DNA of 64,000 nt. It comes from Begonia masoniana. Taxonomy: Eukaryota > Streptophyta > Magnoliopsida > Cucurbitales > Begoniaceae. This document shows positions 34,225 through 47,300 of this stretch, one piece after another. The stretch is taken from the NCBI GenBank assembly GCA_022432975.1, contig CM039505.1, forward strand, positions 50,365,897 through 50,429,896, in the 5' to 3' direction. The notes beneath the pieces were generated by a model. It saw only the letters and a list, made by a program, of their open reading frames with translations, was not told the DNA's origin and made no database searches. The first letter of the stretch is position 1. The number at the start of each line of letters is the position of its first letter. A program made the translations under genes and the position numbers.

Positions 34225-35502
34225 ACGGATCATCTGGTTTCATCATCTTGTGAAGTTTCCGAACCGGCCAAGAAGAAGGCCAAAGTCTCTGCTCGTCCAC
34301 CTCCTGTGATCCCTCGTGCAAATAGTTGGCCGTCGATCTATTTCCTCAATCAGTCTGCTGAAGCCAGGTATCACGACGACTTTAAAGATAAGAAGTTGAT
34401 TCCTAGTTGTGGTATTGTTCCAGACGAGTTAGTCGAGTTAAATTTAGTGGCACCCTTGACAGACATTGGTTTAATAAGGTTGTTTGACGTTGAATCCTTT
34501 TTTTACCCCACTGCCATTAGAATGTTCTATGTCAATCTTAGTTATCCTTCTGACCAATCCACCATTTCGAGCTATGTGTATGGAAAACACATAGTTCTTA
34601 CCTCCCAATCACTAAATGAGCTTCTGGGGAGTCCTCATCTAGATCAACATCCCAAAATCTACTCAACAGGGCTAGGACCTCCATTTCTTGGAACACCCGA
34701 TGGCAAACAATTTCTGAAAGAAATTGCCCTAGACCCGCACAACATTCCACATTCCTTAAAGAGCAAACATTTAACAATTAGAGCTCGACTTCTACATCAA
34801 ATGATCAGTTATAATGTTATACCTAAGGGTGGTCACTATGATGATATCAGCAGCATGGAATTTGTTGTTCTTTTTGCCATCTATCAAAAAACCCCGGTTG
34901 ATATAGGATACATGATTCTGAGAAGGATGATTCAGTGTGTTTTCTCAGGGCCTACATCTTTTCCCTATAACCTCTTTCTCATGAAGATCTTTCAGACGTT
35001 CGAGGTTGAGTTTCCCGAGGATGAGGATCCATCCTGTCTCAAACCATCCAGTTACTACTCTAAATCCACTTTGTCCAGGATGGGAATTAAGAGAACCCGT
35101 CAAGGGAAGTTTGTTATGGATCAGTCAAAGCAAAGGGCTGCTAAGGTCGCAGCCGTCAGAAAAGGAAAAAGGAAACTGATTTTGGATGAAGAGTCCTCAA
35201 TGCAAGAAGGAGGTGGTGACTCAGAGATACATGCATTTGATATTTCTCCTCCTCATTCTCTGGTCTCACGCTCTCACTTTCCTCCACCAATGCCAAGACC
35301 CCCTGCTTCATCCTCTCTATCCCATCTTCTTGAGGCTATGTCAATTCCTCAGCCATCTCCTTCACCTACTCCTTTGGTACCTTCTCTACCTCCTCCAGTC
35401 CCACTTCCTCCTCCAGTCCAAACACTTCCTCCAGTCCAACTTTCTCCACCAGTCCAACCAACCCCTCTTAGACAATCTCGATCCTACAAGACGGACCCTA
35501 AA
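34225..35502 (+). pseudogene. Third ORF of inner Sirevirus element, N-terminal part, start codon lost
   Basis: Aligned to the ORF at 1717-4038, the initiator ATG is ACG at 34225-34227. The frame then stays open through the globular domain (PAKKK, WPSIYF, MISYNVIPKGGHYDD) and the start of the Pro-rich region. It is cut at 35502 by the first Cassandra LTR. The globular part remains well conserved against the first copy. Confidence 0.85.
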
Positions 35503-38500
35503 TGTAACGACCCATTTTTCCAGCAAGATATTGTCCGCTCTGGAAATTGGACCGTAGCCTAATATCCTCCCCTCACGACTTTGTTTGGCAAGGACTTCCC
35601 AGTTGGTCACCCAACCTGGTACTACTCTCGCCGAAGCACTTTTAACTTCGGAGTTCTTATGGGATCCGTTGTCAATTGTGCTCCAAAATGCATCTTACTA
35701 TCTTGGGAGGGTTTCCTTACATATGTTTCATTTCCATATACTTACCCAAGCGATGTGAGATTGTGACGACTCCCACTTTACGACTCGAAATTTGCCTACA
35801 CTCGAGTCCAGGATCCACCCCGCAACCCGAGATTTGTCCTGCAATCGTACTCATACGTACACATCCTGGTTATCACAATCACCCCCCTCGGGGGCCCAAC
35901 GTCCCCGTTGGCTACATTTCTGGTTGGGTACAGGCTCTGATACCATTTGTAACGACCTCTTTTTCCAGTAAGATATTGTCCGTTCTAGGGATTGGGCCGT
36001 AACCCAATATCCTCCCCTCACACCTTTGTTTGGCGATGACTTCTCAGTCGGTCACCCAACCTGGTACTACTCTCGCCGAAGCACTTTTAACTTCAAAGTA
36101 CTTATGGGATCCGTTGCCAATTGTGCTCCAAAACGCGTCTTACTATATTGGGAGGGTTTCCTTACATATGTTTCATTTTCATATACTTCCCTAAGCAATG
36201 TGGGATTGTGACGACCCCCATTTTCTACGACCGAATCCTCCGGCCCAAGTCCAACCCGGGATCCGCAGAGTTTTAACCCAACACGTCACCCTCCAGCCCA
36301 AGTTTCACTCGAGATTCGCGGAGCACTGGGTGGTTCCTCCTCATACATGTCCATTCGGGTCATCACAATCACCCCCCCTCAGGGGCCCAACGTCCTCGTT
36401 GGCCACATTTCCGGTTGGGTACAGGCTCTGATATCATTTGTAACGACCCCTTTTCCCAGCAAGATATTATCCGCTCTGGGGATTAAGCCGTAGCCCAATA
36501 TCCTCCTCTCACGACTTTGTTTGGCGAGGACTTCCCAGTTAGTCACCCAACTTGGTACTACTCTCAGCCGAAGCACTTTTAACTTCGGAGTTCTTATGGA
36601 ATCCGTTGTCAATTGTGCTCCAAAACGCGTCTTACTATCTTGGGAGGGTTTCCTTACATATGTTTCATTTCCATATACTTCCCCAAGCGATGTGGGATTG
36701 TGACGACCCCCTGCCCAAGTTTCACTCGAGATTCGCGGAGCACTGGGTGGTTCCTCCTCATACATGTCATTCGGGTCATCACAATCACCCCCCTCAGGGG
36801 CCCAACGTCCTCGTTGGCCACATTTCCGGTTGGGTACAGGCTCTGATACCATTGTAACGACCCCTTTTCCCAGCAAGATATTATCCGCTCTGGGGATTAA
36901 GCCGTAGCCCAATATCCTCCCCTCACGACTTTGTTTGGCGATGACTTCTCAGTCGGTCACCCAACCTGGTACTACTCTCGCCGAAGCACTTTTAACTTCG
37001 GAGTTCTTATGGGATCCGTTGTCAATTGTGCTCCAAAACGCGTCTTACTATCTTGGGAGGGTTTCCTTACATATGTTTCATTTCCATATACTTCCCCAAG
37101 CGATGTGAGATTGTGACGACTCCCACTTTACGACTCGAAATTTGCCTACACTCGAGTCCAGGATCCACCCCGCAACCGAGATTTGTCCTGCAATCGTACT
37201 CATACGTACACATCCTGGTTATCACAATCACCCCCCTCGAGGGCCCAACGTCCCCGTTGGCTACATTTCTGGTTGGGTACAGGCTCTGATACCATTTGTA
37301 ACGACCTCTTTTTCCAGTAAGATATTGTCCGTTCTAGGGATTGGGCCGTAACCCAATATCCTCCCCTCACACCTTTGTTTGGCGATGACTTCTCAGTCGG
37401 TCACCCAACCTGGTACTACTCTCGCCGAAGCACTTTTAACTTCAAAGTACTTATGGGATCCGTTGCCAATTGTGCTCCAAAACGCGTCTTACTATATTGG
37501 GAGGGTTTCCTTACATATGTTTCATTTTCATATACTTCCCTAAGCAATGTGGGATTGTGACGACCCCCATTTTCTACGACCGAATCCTCCGGCCCAAGTC
37601 CAACCCGGGATCCGCAGAGTTTTAACCCAACACGTCACCCTCCAGCCCAAGTTTCACTCGAGATTCGCGGAGCACTGGGTGGTTCCTCCTCATACATGTC
37701 CATTCGGGTCATCACAATCACCCCCCCTCAGGGGCCCAACGTCCTCGTTGGCCACATTTCCGGTTGGGTACAGGCTCTGATATCATTTGTAACGACCCCT
37801 TTTCCCAGCAAGATATTATCCGCTCTGGGGATTAAGCCGTAGCCCAATATCCTCCTCTCACGACTTTGTTTGGCGAGGACTTCCCAGTTAGTCACCCAAC
37901 TTGGTACTACTCTCGCCGAAGCACTTTTAACTTCGGAGTTCTTATGGAATCCGTTGTCAATTGTGCTCCAAAACGCGTCTTACTATCTTGGGAGGGTTTC
38001 CTTACATATGTTTCATTTCCATATACTTCCCCAAGCGATGTGGGATTGTGACGACCCCCTCTTTACGACCCGTAATTTGCCTACACTCGAGTCCAGATCC
38101 ACCCCACAACCCGAGGTTTGCCCCGCAGTCGTACTCATACGTACACATCCGGGTCATCACAATCACCTCCCTCAGGGGCCCAACGTCCTCGTTGGCCACA
38201 TTTTCGATTGGGTACCGGCTCTGATACCATTTGTAATGACCTCTTTTCCCAGTAAAATATTGTCCGCTCTAGGGATTGGGCTGTAACCCAATATCCTCCC
38301 CTCACGGCTTTGTTTGGCGAGGACTTCCCAGTCGGTCACCCAACCTGGTACTACTCTTGCCGAAGCACTTTTAACTTCGGAGTTCTTATGGGATCCGTTG
38401 CCAATTGTGTTTCAAAACGCGTCTTACTATCTTGAAAGGGTTTCCTTACATATGTTTCATTTCAATATACTTCCCCAAGCGATGTGGGATTGTGATGACC

Positions 38501-38650
38501 CCCCTTTCTACGACCGAACCCTCTGGCCCAAGTCCAACCCGGGATCTGTGGAGTTTTAACCCAGCATGTCACCCTCTGGCCCAAGTCTCACTAGGGATTC
38601 GCAGAGCACTGAGTGGTTCCTCCTCATACGTGTCCATTCGGGTCATCACA
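35503..38650 (-). mobile_element. Tandem Cassandra TRIM array (7 LTRs, 6 internal domains)
   Basis: LTRs: 35503-35877, 35948-36367, 36439-36783, 36853-37226, 37297-37716, 37788-38161 and 38232-38650, each TGTAACGACC...TCATCACA (plus strand). The 69-71 bp spacers contain, on the minus strand, TGGTATCAGAGCC (primer binding site; TGATATCAGAGCC in two) next to one LTR and a CTGAGGGGGGTGAT-like PPT next to the other. Each LTR has a 5S rRNA-like core. This is the structure of Cassandra, a terminal-repeat retrotransposon in miniature. No coding capacity. The block 35503-36852 is repeated almost exactly as 36853-38231 apart from a deletion in the third LTR. Confidence 0.92.
35587..35668 (-). promoter_or_regulatory. 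5S rRNA-like Pol III promoter core in Cassandra LTR
   Basis: The minus strand reads GGATCCCATAAGAACTCCG, then AAGTGCTTCGGCGAGAG (A-box), AGTAGTACCAGG (intermediate element) and TTGGGTGACC-ACTGGGAAGTCC (C-box). It follows plant 5S rRNA with few changes. Equivalent cores are in the other six LTRs of the array and in the solo LTRs at 54160 and 58722. Confidence 0.9.
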
Positions 38651-40359
38651 CCAAACATCGGTATGTACAATTTCAAAAGGTGAACTAGCATGTGACTTGG
38701 AGTTTTGAAAAGGTAAGTGATGAGATTTGCTCATCTGATAGGAAACATAAAGCTGAGAAACATTTGTTGGTGAGAGTGGAATATTACATAGGTGCAGCAC
38801 ACGCTTCAAATCGGAGGGAGACGGGTGGCCTAACCGGAAATGCCAAAAACAAGGAGAGGAAGACCACTAGCTAGAGCCGACAACCGAGAAAAGAACTGAA
38901 CTAGAGAGGTTGACTGGAGGTGATAGAGTCCATCATTTAGGGAGCCCTGAAGGAGTATCTGATGAGTGGAACGATCCTTGACAAAAAAACATGAAGCATA
39001 AAACTCAACGAAAACGGAATTGTCTTGGCACAATTTAGCAACACTAATCAGATTATGAGACAGCATAGGGGTGTGACAAATTGTGTGCAATTGGAGTGAC
39101 CAATCAACGGTCGGAATAGTAGCAGAACCAGTGTGGGAAATTGAAAGGAAGTTACCGTCAGCAGTGACGACTTGGGTAGAGCTGATGTACAATTAAGGTT
39201 GGTTGAGCACAGAGGAATCTGGAGTGAAGTGAAAGGTCGCACCAGAGTCGAGAAGCCACGGTGCGGCAGAGGTGGTTGCTATTGGCGGAGGCAGCGGAAA
39301 GAGGATAACTGGTTGTGCTGAAGGAAGGCAAAGGTGAACTGTACAGGGCGTGAGGTCGGCAGGCTGGTGAAATAGACTTGAGGTTGGGCTGCTGGATAGC
39401 TGAAAGTATGGGGAGTGGGCTGGGTTTTGGGTCGGTATGATGGGTTAAGCCTATGGTAACAGCCCAGAGCAAAGTGACATGGTTTATTGCAGATCTTGCA
39501 GCGGGCTTTGAACTGATTTGTGGGCCGGGGCGAGCGCCAGTGGGTTTGTGACCTGGGTCCGTTCTGGTGAAAGCCAGACGACATGTGAGGTCAAAAGAAA
39601 CCATTCGATGGTGGGCGAGGACTCCAGTTTGATCGAAATGGCATAGATTTGCTGCGTCGCTTGAATCTGACCTGACATCGAAAGAGAACCAGTCGAGTTT
39701 TGTTTTTCCAAACGAAAATCGAAACTTTGAAGAAGGTTGTGAACTTCTTCGAGAGGAGGTTAGTCTGACCGATTGGTGATGGAAACGACAAATGCATTGT
39801 ACTCACTGTCGAGGCCACCCAAAAAATAAATCATCTAATCCTGGTAAGAAACAGGTTCGCCCATTTCAGCCAGAGTGTTGCATAAAGTTGTGATTTTCTG
39901 AATATAGCTTGCTGCAGAAATTTCATCCTTTGACAGGGAATGAAGTTGACTGCGTAGATTCGTAATTCTTGCTAAGGTAGAGAATGCAAAAATTTGTGCA
40001 AGGGTTCCCCAAACCTCACTGGTAGTGCTGAACGAGACAATCTATGGAAGCAGATCTTCAGACAGGGATGAAAAAATGTAGCTCGTTATGAGTCGATTAT
40101 ACCTCTGCCATAAGCTAAATTCTGGCTTGATTTGAGAAGAAATGGATTCCAGAAACTGTGGGGGAGAAGGATAGGTGTCGTCGAGGATATTGTCAATCCC
40201 GTTGGCAATGACGACATTCAAAAGCTGCACCTTCCATATGAGGTAATTGGTGATATTTAACTTTATGGTTAAAGTTTGATTTACAAAAGAAAACGGTGGT
40301 AGGGGAGAAGAAAGGAGAGCTGGAGGGGAGGATGGAATCGTGGAGCTGGAAGATGTCAT
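38651..40359 (-). pseudogene. Outer copia gag-protease-pre-integrase, degenerate
   Basis: On the minus strand: gag start at 40359 (MTSSSSTIPSS), a CCHC-like knuckle CKICNKPCHFALGC (about 39470-39510), protease LDSGATFHF (near 39240-39252), GAG-pre-integrase (39192-38830) and integrase start SKSHASSPFEIVHTDVW ending at 38651. The next expected residues (SPITSITG) are found at 27185 on the far side of the nested insert. Frame breaks are numerous. Confidence 0.82.
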
Positions 40360-40946
40360 CTTTTGGCTCTGATACCACGATGAGTTTTGAAACTGTTGAG
40401 GTTGCCGGTTACCTGATATCAGAAGAAGAAGAAGATGATGGAAAATGGCGATAGAGAGAGAGAAGGAGAAAGTGAAGTAAAATGATGAATTTTGGTACGT
40501 GTATTCATTTGAAAACTTGAACTTACATATATTACAGTTAGAAAACGTCAAACTCAAACTAGAAAACAAACAGAACTTGAACAGTAAAAGGATTACTCTA
40601 AGTACTCTGACAGGCAGAGTTCGTTAAGAGTTATGATTCTTAGATCGAACAGTCTGTTATAATTATTCGTTTTTTCTCTCAGCTTCTTAGGTCGAACAGT
40701 TTGTTGTAATTATCCTCTCTCTCGGTAACTCCGAGAGCGCAAAGAGTTAAATTTTTTTGTGGAGAATACAATAGAGTAAGAGTGGACAATATTTCAATAT
40801 ACAGTCTTCACATATCAAACTAATACTGATAAATATCACAAAGAATCAAAGAAGTAAATTCACTAGGTTGATTTCTCCACTCCATGAAATATTAGAGAAT
40901 ATACTTGAAGTTTAACGCAGAAAACTTATATCTTGAAGAACAAAAA

Positions 40947-43632
40947 TTAAAATGAAAGCAAAGGAAGATCAAGTTTTCCAGCAAAAGGAGTACTGATGGA
41001 GCCAATCCACAGAACTCCATCTCTCTCTTCAACCTCAGCAATAGACCTCCATTTTCTGCCATCTTTATCTTCAACAATCTGCAGAATCTCTCCTTCTTCA
41101 CTAACCCTAATTCCCATCCCCCCACTCCTCCGCCATTTCCCCACCAAACCATAAGCTTTCATCAAGCTGAAAGGACAGGCTTTGACCAGAGCTTTCCCCA
41201 CCCATGGATACGAAAAAACCAGCCGAAGAAACCCACTTTTTCTCCCATGGATTCCCACCCAAAAGCCTCCTCTAGGGCTTCTTTTTATGTTATCTGGAAA
41301 ACCTGGGACGTTCACAAAAACCTCCATTTGCCCTGCTTTAGGTTTCTTTAACCAGTACTTGAGAATTCTGCAGTTTGACGTCTCCGCGAGAAGGAGAAAG
41401 TCGCCATTTTTGCTGAGGGAAACTCCGTTTGGAAAGGAGAGGTTTGTTAGAAGAACTTCGACTTGTTTGGTTTGTGGGTCGTACTTCATTAATCTTCCTG
41501 TTTTATCTCCGCTTAATATTGCAGAGACGTAGTCCCTGCAATCACTCAATAAAACCCTAGATCAGAATTAACATTTTTATTTTGTTATTAAATTATTATT
41601 ATTATTATTTTAAAGATAATTGTCAAACTGGACCTTAAACTAAGAGGATTTTTAAATTAACACTAAACTTTTAATTTCGTCAATTGACGGTTTGAGTCGT
41701 TATCAATGGATACTGTGTCGTTAAGTTAGACTATCCGTTGACGTCTGTTGATTCACTTTATTTAGATAATTATCTTATTTCTAGTCATTAAATACTAGCT
41801 ATTTAAATTTTAAACGATAAAATGATCTACGATAATGCTATATTTGTTTTCAATACTATCTATAATTTTGCTTATTTCCAATTTATTTTCATATTTTTAA
41901 TTTTATCAACATAAAAATCTTTATAATTTTATTTAAAAATAAAGTTGATTAATATAAAGATTTGATCAAAATGTTTTAATATTAAAAGAATAATGATACG
42001 TTTACTCTTATTTTGTTATTTTAAAACAAATTACTGGCATGTCAAACAATAATTAACTCAATTAAAATACAATTAATGTAATATATCATCTAGTTATAAT
42101 TTATTATATTAATATTTGATGCGTCAAATAATTTAAAAAAAAATTAAAATAAGAGAATAAAAATAAGAAAATTGAGAATAATATAATTGAAAATGAGATG
42201 GAATATACCTTCTTTGGTAGAGAGAAGTGCTGTCAGAGAAATAGACAGCAGTGCCACGTGGATCAATATCGAGGCTGTTCGTGAATCTAAAGGGTATTCC
42301 TTGAGCCTCTGTCGCAACCCTTTTAGTCAAACCACCTTGAGGCCCCACCACTAGCAATCCCATGTACGCGTCAGCAACATACAGCTCCCCACTTTTCTCC
42401 TCAAACCCTAACCCTAGTGGTCTCCCACAGACCTCCTCCGTCTGATGGTGATCATGCGGCCCCTCGCATCCTTCCCTACTCACAAAATTAACCCTTGAGT
42501 CTACCCTTAAACTCCCAGTTTGGTTTATAGTTTTAAATGCAAGTTGTTCAATCGAACTAAATCTTGATGGAATAAGGCCCAAATCTCGGTTCAAACTCTG
42601 TCTTGTCACGGCTCAAAGAGAACCGATAGTGTGGTCTGGTTCAACTCTAGAATTAGACCGAATCCTCTCACTCCTACTCTGAACTTCTTGGGAAGATGAC
42701 CTAACATTTGGAGAACATGCAGTCTCATGCAAGAGGCAGTCACAACTTTCAAGAACTCATAAATGGATAGATTTGATAGCTTAGGTTGTAACCCAAAGCA
42801 CTAGCTTCATTTAATGTGCCATGCATTCGGTAGCACATCTCTAGAAATTAGGTTTCATTTGGATGAGAGAGAGAGAGAGATAGGGAAAGCCAGAAATTAG
42901 GTTTCATTTGGTGGAGAGAGAAAGAGAGAGAGACAGAGATATTTGGTACATGATTAAAACACCTCAACTTGCTCTTATTCCTTATCTACAACCTACATTT
43001 CAAGACAAGAACAGCACAAAAGGCAATAACCTAACACGTGTGTAGAATATCACACTCACAATTACTACCCTAACTGTGTATTTTATTAAAACAAATTCCA
43101 ACTTTTGACGGGATACAATAATTGAAACCACAACATTTGATTACTCAATTAATTACCGAATTACCATACAAATTTCCAAGTTTTTCTGTTGTTTTAGGTC
43201 AAGAATATGGAGATATACCTGATGATATACGATACATCAGTGTAAAATATGATATTTTTTCAGAGTAAATTAATCATAATTTTTTTACATAATATAAAAA
43301 GAATTATTTATTTAAAAAAGTAATATTTTTGTCTTAGAGAGATCAGAATTTCACCTGAATGCCGAGGTGACGGCGAAATCAATCCAACGGGTTTCATTTC
43401 GAAGCCATTTGATAATCCGGCCATCTGAGATTCCGGTGTAAGGACCTTCACCTGAAGGGTCAAACGCAAAGCTTTCCGGTCCAACCCCACCTCCAATCGG
43501 AACGGTTTCCGCTTCCTCGAAACCATACCCACCCCCAACAGCCGCCGGAGACCAAAACTCGGAGTTTTTAACGGCCAGAAATGCCGAGAAAAGAATAAAA
43601 AGGATGGCGGACAATGATAACTTCAAACCCAT
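40947..43632 (-). CDS. Strictosidine synthase-like protein (gene B1), 3 exons, 377 aa
   Basis: Exons are 43355-43632, 42209-42475 and 40947-41535; introns are GT...AG and phase 2 as in A1. The product differs from A1 at only a few sites (for example SEF for SEL in exon 1, RNET for RNES, GQMEVFV for GKMEVFM). A changed stop codon extends the C-terminus to LLSF. All Str_synth hallmarks and the hydrophobic N-terminus are present. As in A1, the position of the catalytic Glu of true strictosidine synthase appears to be Ala. The likely role is as a secreted or vacuolar hydrolase-like propeller protein of unknown substrate. Confidence 0.88.
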
Positions 43633-43751
43633 GAGTGTTTAGAGAAAGGAGAAAGAGAAATACGGACTGGATTTGTGGGGTATGAGTAAAATACGCATAC
43701 ACAGACACGTTAAGGTGTTATGCAATAATAGAATTAGGTCACCGAGGACGA

Positions 43752-43759
43752 ATTTATAG
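43752..43759 (-). promoter_or_regulatory. Probable TATA box of SSL gene B1
   Basis: TATAAATT on the minus strand about 120 bp upstream of the ATG at 43632, conserved with gene A1. Confidence 0.55.
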
Positions 43760-44349
43760 GCATTCCATATGGGGTTCATAAGAACAGTCTAAAATATTTG
43801 CATGCTGTAGCAAATTATCTGACATTCTTCATGTTTTTTTTTTCGAACATTTTAAGGAAATAATAACATTTGTACGCTAATTTTATACTCTAATTTCACG
43901 TCATAACATGACAATTTACGTGTCATTTCTATTATTGATGGATTATTTTGACATAATATAAATATATCAAATAACATATTACATTAATTAATGAGCAAAT
44001 GACATCTAAGTGTCTGATTAAAGTATAAAATTATAATGTAAACGTAACATTACTCGATCATATTTGATGAGTATATATCGTGCTACTCAGGTGGGGATGT
44101 TTTGTCTTGTTAATTTTCTATTTTCCATCTTACTGTAGCTTTCTTTTTTTAGTGATCAAACAAACACTTGATGACGGGTAAAATTATTACACAAGCATTT
44201 TTTGCCATTGGTCCAAAAGCAATTACCAAACGGAAGCCTATGTCGGGTCGATAGCAAAACCCTAAATTTTGATTACAAATTCAGAAGGGGTGGTTTCAAC
44301 AAATTGCAGAAAAAGAGGAAAGCATAACAAGCACTAGCCATTTTCCCAA

Positions 44350-47300
44350 TCAAACACCATAAACACCAACAAAAGGCATAAGCACAGATCCAATCCAGAG
44401 CTTTCCATCTTTTTCTTCAACTTCACTGATAAATCTTAACTTCTTTCCTTCAAAATCCTCCAAGACTTCCAAGATTTCCCCTTCTTCACTCAACTTAATG
44501 GCACTTGCATGAGGCTTCAACCCTATGAAAAGGGTATGAATTTGCTTAAAACTCAGTGGAAGCTTTAGCAATGTCTTTCCGGCCAAAGAATTTGTCGTTA
44601 ACCATTTCGAAAACGGAACCCTTTTCGCGTGCAAAGCCACCCAGAATTCTCCTCTCGGGCTTCTCCTGATATTGTCCGGATATCCCGGGATTTCGGCAAA
44701 AACGTCTACTTTTCCGGCGTTCGATCCTTTTAGCCAGAGTCGGAGAATCCGGCAAGAAGTGGTCTCGGCTACAAGCACGAAGGACTTGTCTTTACTTAAG
44801 GCTACTCCATTTGCAAAGGCAATACCTTCGATTAAGACTTTAACTTCTTTGGTTGATTTGTCATATTTGAGTAACCTTCCTGTTTTGTCACCACTCAAGA
44901 GTGATGACATGAACTGTCTGCAAACCAAAAATGTACAGAAAAATTTCCAAAAGATACATGAGCGTGTAAAGGCAAAATCTAAAACAGTAAATTCGAAGCT
45001 AACTTACATCGAATATGTAAGAAAATTAGTCCAGTGGTTATAGGGCAAAATGCAATTTACCCCATGAACATAGAAGTCATTTGACAACTTATACTCAAAA
45101 CTATTTTTTATTTTTTTTTCAGAAAAACTTATTTTGTATTTTCAGTCGTCAGCATAACAGATCTACCTTTATAAAATTTGTCTAACGTCTCACGTTTTTT
45201 CTTGTAATGGTTAATTTGACCCACAGAAATTATCTTAACTCACTTGATTTCATGCATATACTCAATTTTGCACTTGATTTTGAATACAAATCTCAATTAA
45301 ATTGTCTCTAGTCTTAGAAACCACTTGTTATCTAAGTAAAGTACCAAGATAGACTAAAATTATCATTACAAGCAAAAAACTTAACACATTTGATAAATTT
45401 TATCGAGCATAAGTCGTTTTGCTAATAACCCAAAGTACAATGACAGTTTTGCTAAAAATAATAGTTTAGAGTAATAATTGTCTTTGATCCCTAAGTTCAG
45501 AGGCTAAATTGCACTTCACTTTTGATTATGTTTACGAGTTTTAGCAAATGTATTTACGATCATTATGTTAATTTTCTAACCGTTCAGCCATTCTTCTAAC
45601 CCAGAAACTTCCTAGCTTTATGTTATTGAGATTTACAAACATTATAGCCTCTTTATATTTAGGTGTCTCGTAATTCAATAATTTCCTACTTTTATCTTAT
45701 TTGACACATATAAGTCGTCCGATATGTGAAACTATTATGCATCAAATTAAGTTCTATTTGCTGATTATTGAATTTTATCTCTTTTTTGTCCCTCTCTCTC
45801 TCTCTCTCTAGCTGTTATTTCTGATCTTCCTAACTTATCCACTAAACATTCCTAATCCAAATATCCAATTTTCATTTTTTCTCAGAGTTTTCAACTTCTA
45901 TTTCACATAATAATTGAAGAAAGAATCCAGAATTTCAGTTTTCGTTTTAATTACCTTCGCTGGAAGTTTGTACTTGTGTCCGTAAAGTATATAACGTCTT
46001 CCTCCTCGTCAATGTCCATATCATTTGTGAAGAGAAGTGGCCTGCCTTCAAATGTGGTGACCACTTTAGTCGCCAAACCTCCGGCCGGTCCCACAACTTG
46101 TAGACCGAGATATGCGTCAGCGATATAGAGATCTCCAGTATTCTTGTCGAACCGTATTCCTAATGGTCTCCCACATACGTGCTCCATCTCTGGCGCGAAT
46201 GGGCGAACACACTCCTTCCTTGAGAAAATATATAACAAAAAGAAATAATTCATATTGTCAAGAAATGTGTAGATAATTCTATTATTTTCAACTCATAAGG
46301 TTAACTTTTTGAGATTGTTAGTGATTAATCATGGTCTTAGAGCCAAATGTCCTAAATTTTAGTATCGACATAGTCAAAATCAACCCAATTAAAAACCACA
46401 TGTAAGGATCGATAAAAAGAAATTACCACACGCACGAGGAAGAATGTGAAGAGATGTATTATTCTGAATCCATAAGTTTTAAGTTTTTGAAACTGTCGGT
46501 AATTTATCATAATTAAACTATATAACAACTTCAGTCGGCGAAAATAACACAAGTTAAAGAGTATACTAACTAAACAAGATCAAAATGATGCTGCAGATTT
46601 GAACTGTCAAGATGAATATGGTGGGTATTCTGAAGCATCTGGATGGGTTCACGATTGAGGGGAGAATTGGAATAATGAAATTTTTTGGAAGGGTATGGTA
46701 TACTTTCCAATGTTGTAGCTCACTTTTACACAATTGTTTGAAAGAGAATAATGCACTAATTGTAAAACTATGCATGAAATGCCGGATAATTAGTAAAAAA
46801 CATCTCTGTTATGTATGTTTTTCAGTACTTATTGTGGATAAAAGAAGGATATATATGCAATGTTCTATAAGAATGAATGAAAAACAAGTAAATCCTCGAA
46901 GAATTACAGAAAATTCATGAAAACCAGAAGAAATTTCCCAAAAAACAATGTAAAAAAGAAGGCTTCAAGCCCGACAAATCAAACTATCTTCAGCTCAAAA
47001 TCCACAAAAGTATCCTCTTATTCATCTTTACCTTCGAAACCCATAAATCCATCTATCTGTCTTCACCCTCAGAACTTCCAATTCAAGAAATGCACAATAA
47101 AATACCTATAAATCTCCGAATTAAAAACAGCATCCAGTGAAAGTAGAGAATACCTCTGAGCGGTAGTGACGGCGAACTCAGTCCATCCCCGACCATCTCC
47201 TTCCCATTTAAGAATCCGGCCATCTGCCACGCCAGTATACGGCCCTTCTCCATTGGAATCAAAAGCCAGACTCTCCGGTCCGACCGCTCCATTTACAGAG

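Larger units (their letters stand above)
27186..35502 (+). mobile_element. Rearranged Sirevirus-family element (inner), truncated and partly inverted
   Basis: Same family as 1-10687 but on the plus strand. It starts with TGTTGACTT at 27186, a 5' LTR remnant of only about 60 bp, followed by a cut primer binding site (TATCAGAGC, 27246-27254), gag, a first pol piece (28890-30112), an inverted third-ORF end (30113-31258), a second pol piece (31259-33914) and the N-terminal part of the third ORF (to 35502). The 3' LTR is missing and Cassandra repeats follow directly. Several stops show it is dead. Confidence 0.85.
24731..40612 (-). mobile_element. Old Ty1-copia element (outer), split by nested insertions
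   Basis: LTRs at 24731-24969 and 40378-40612 (about 235 bp) share sequence from GATGAGTTTTGAAA to AAGTACT. A primer binding site TGGTATCAGAGCC is next to the right LTR (40365-40377, minus strand) and a G-rich PPT next to the left (24970-24985). Flanks GGCAA (24726-24730) and GGCAG (40613-40617) look like a target duplication with one change. Coding parts lie at 24977-27185 and 38651-40359; between them is the nested insert 27186-38650. Short LTRs and compact pol suggest a Retrofit/Ale-type copia (tentative). Confidence 0.85.

Noticed and set aside
35581..38286. Series of 60-180 aa ORFs on both strands of the Cassandra array
   Set aside because: They are repeated shadows of the non-coding LTR and contain 5S-like sequence.
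35587..38340. Genuine 5S rRNA gene cluster
   Set aside because: Only the promoter-containing core resembles 5S; the repeats are bounded by LTR ends, PBS and PPT, which is Cassandra.
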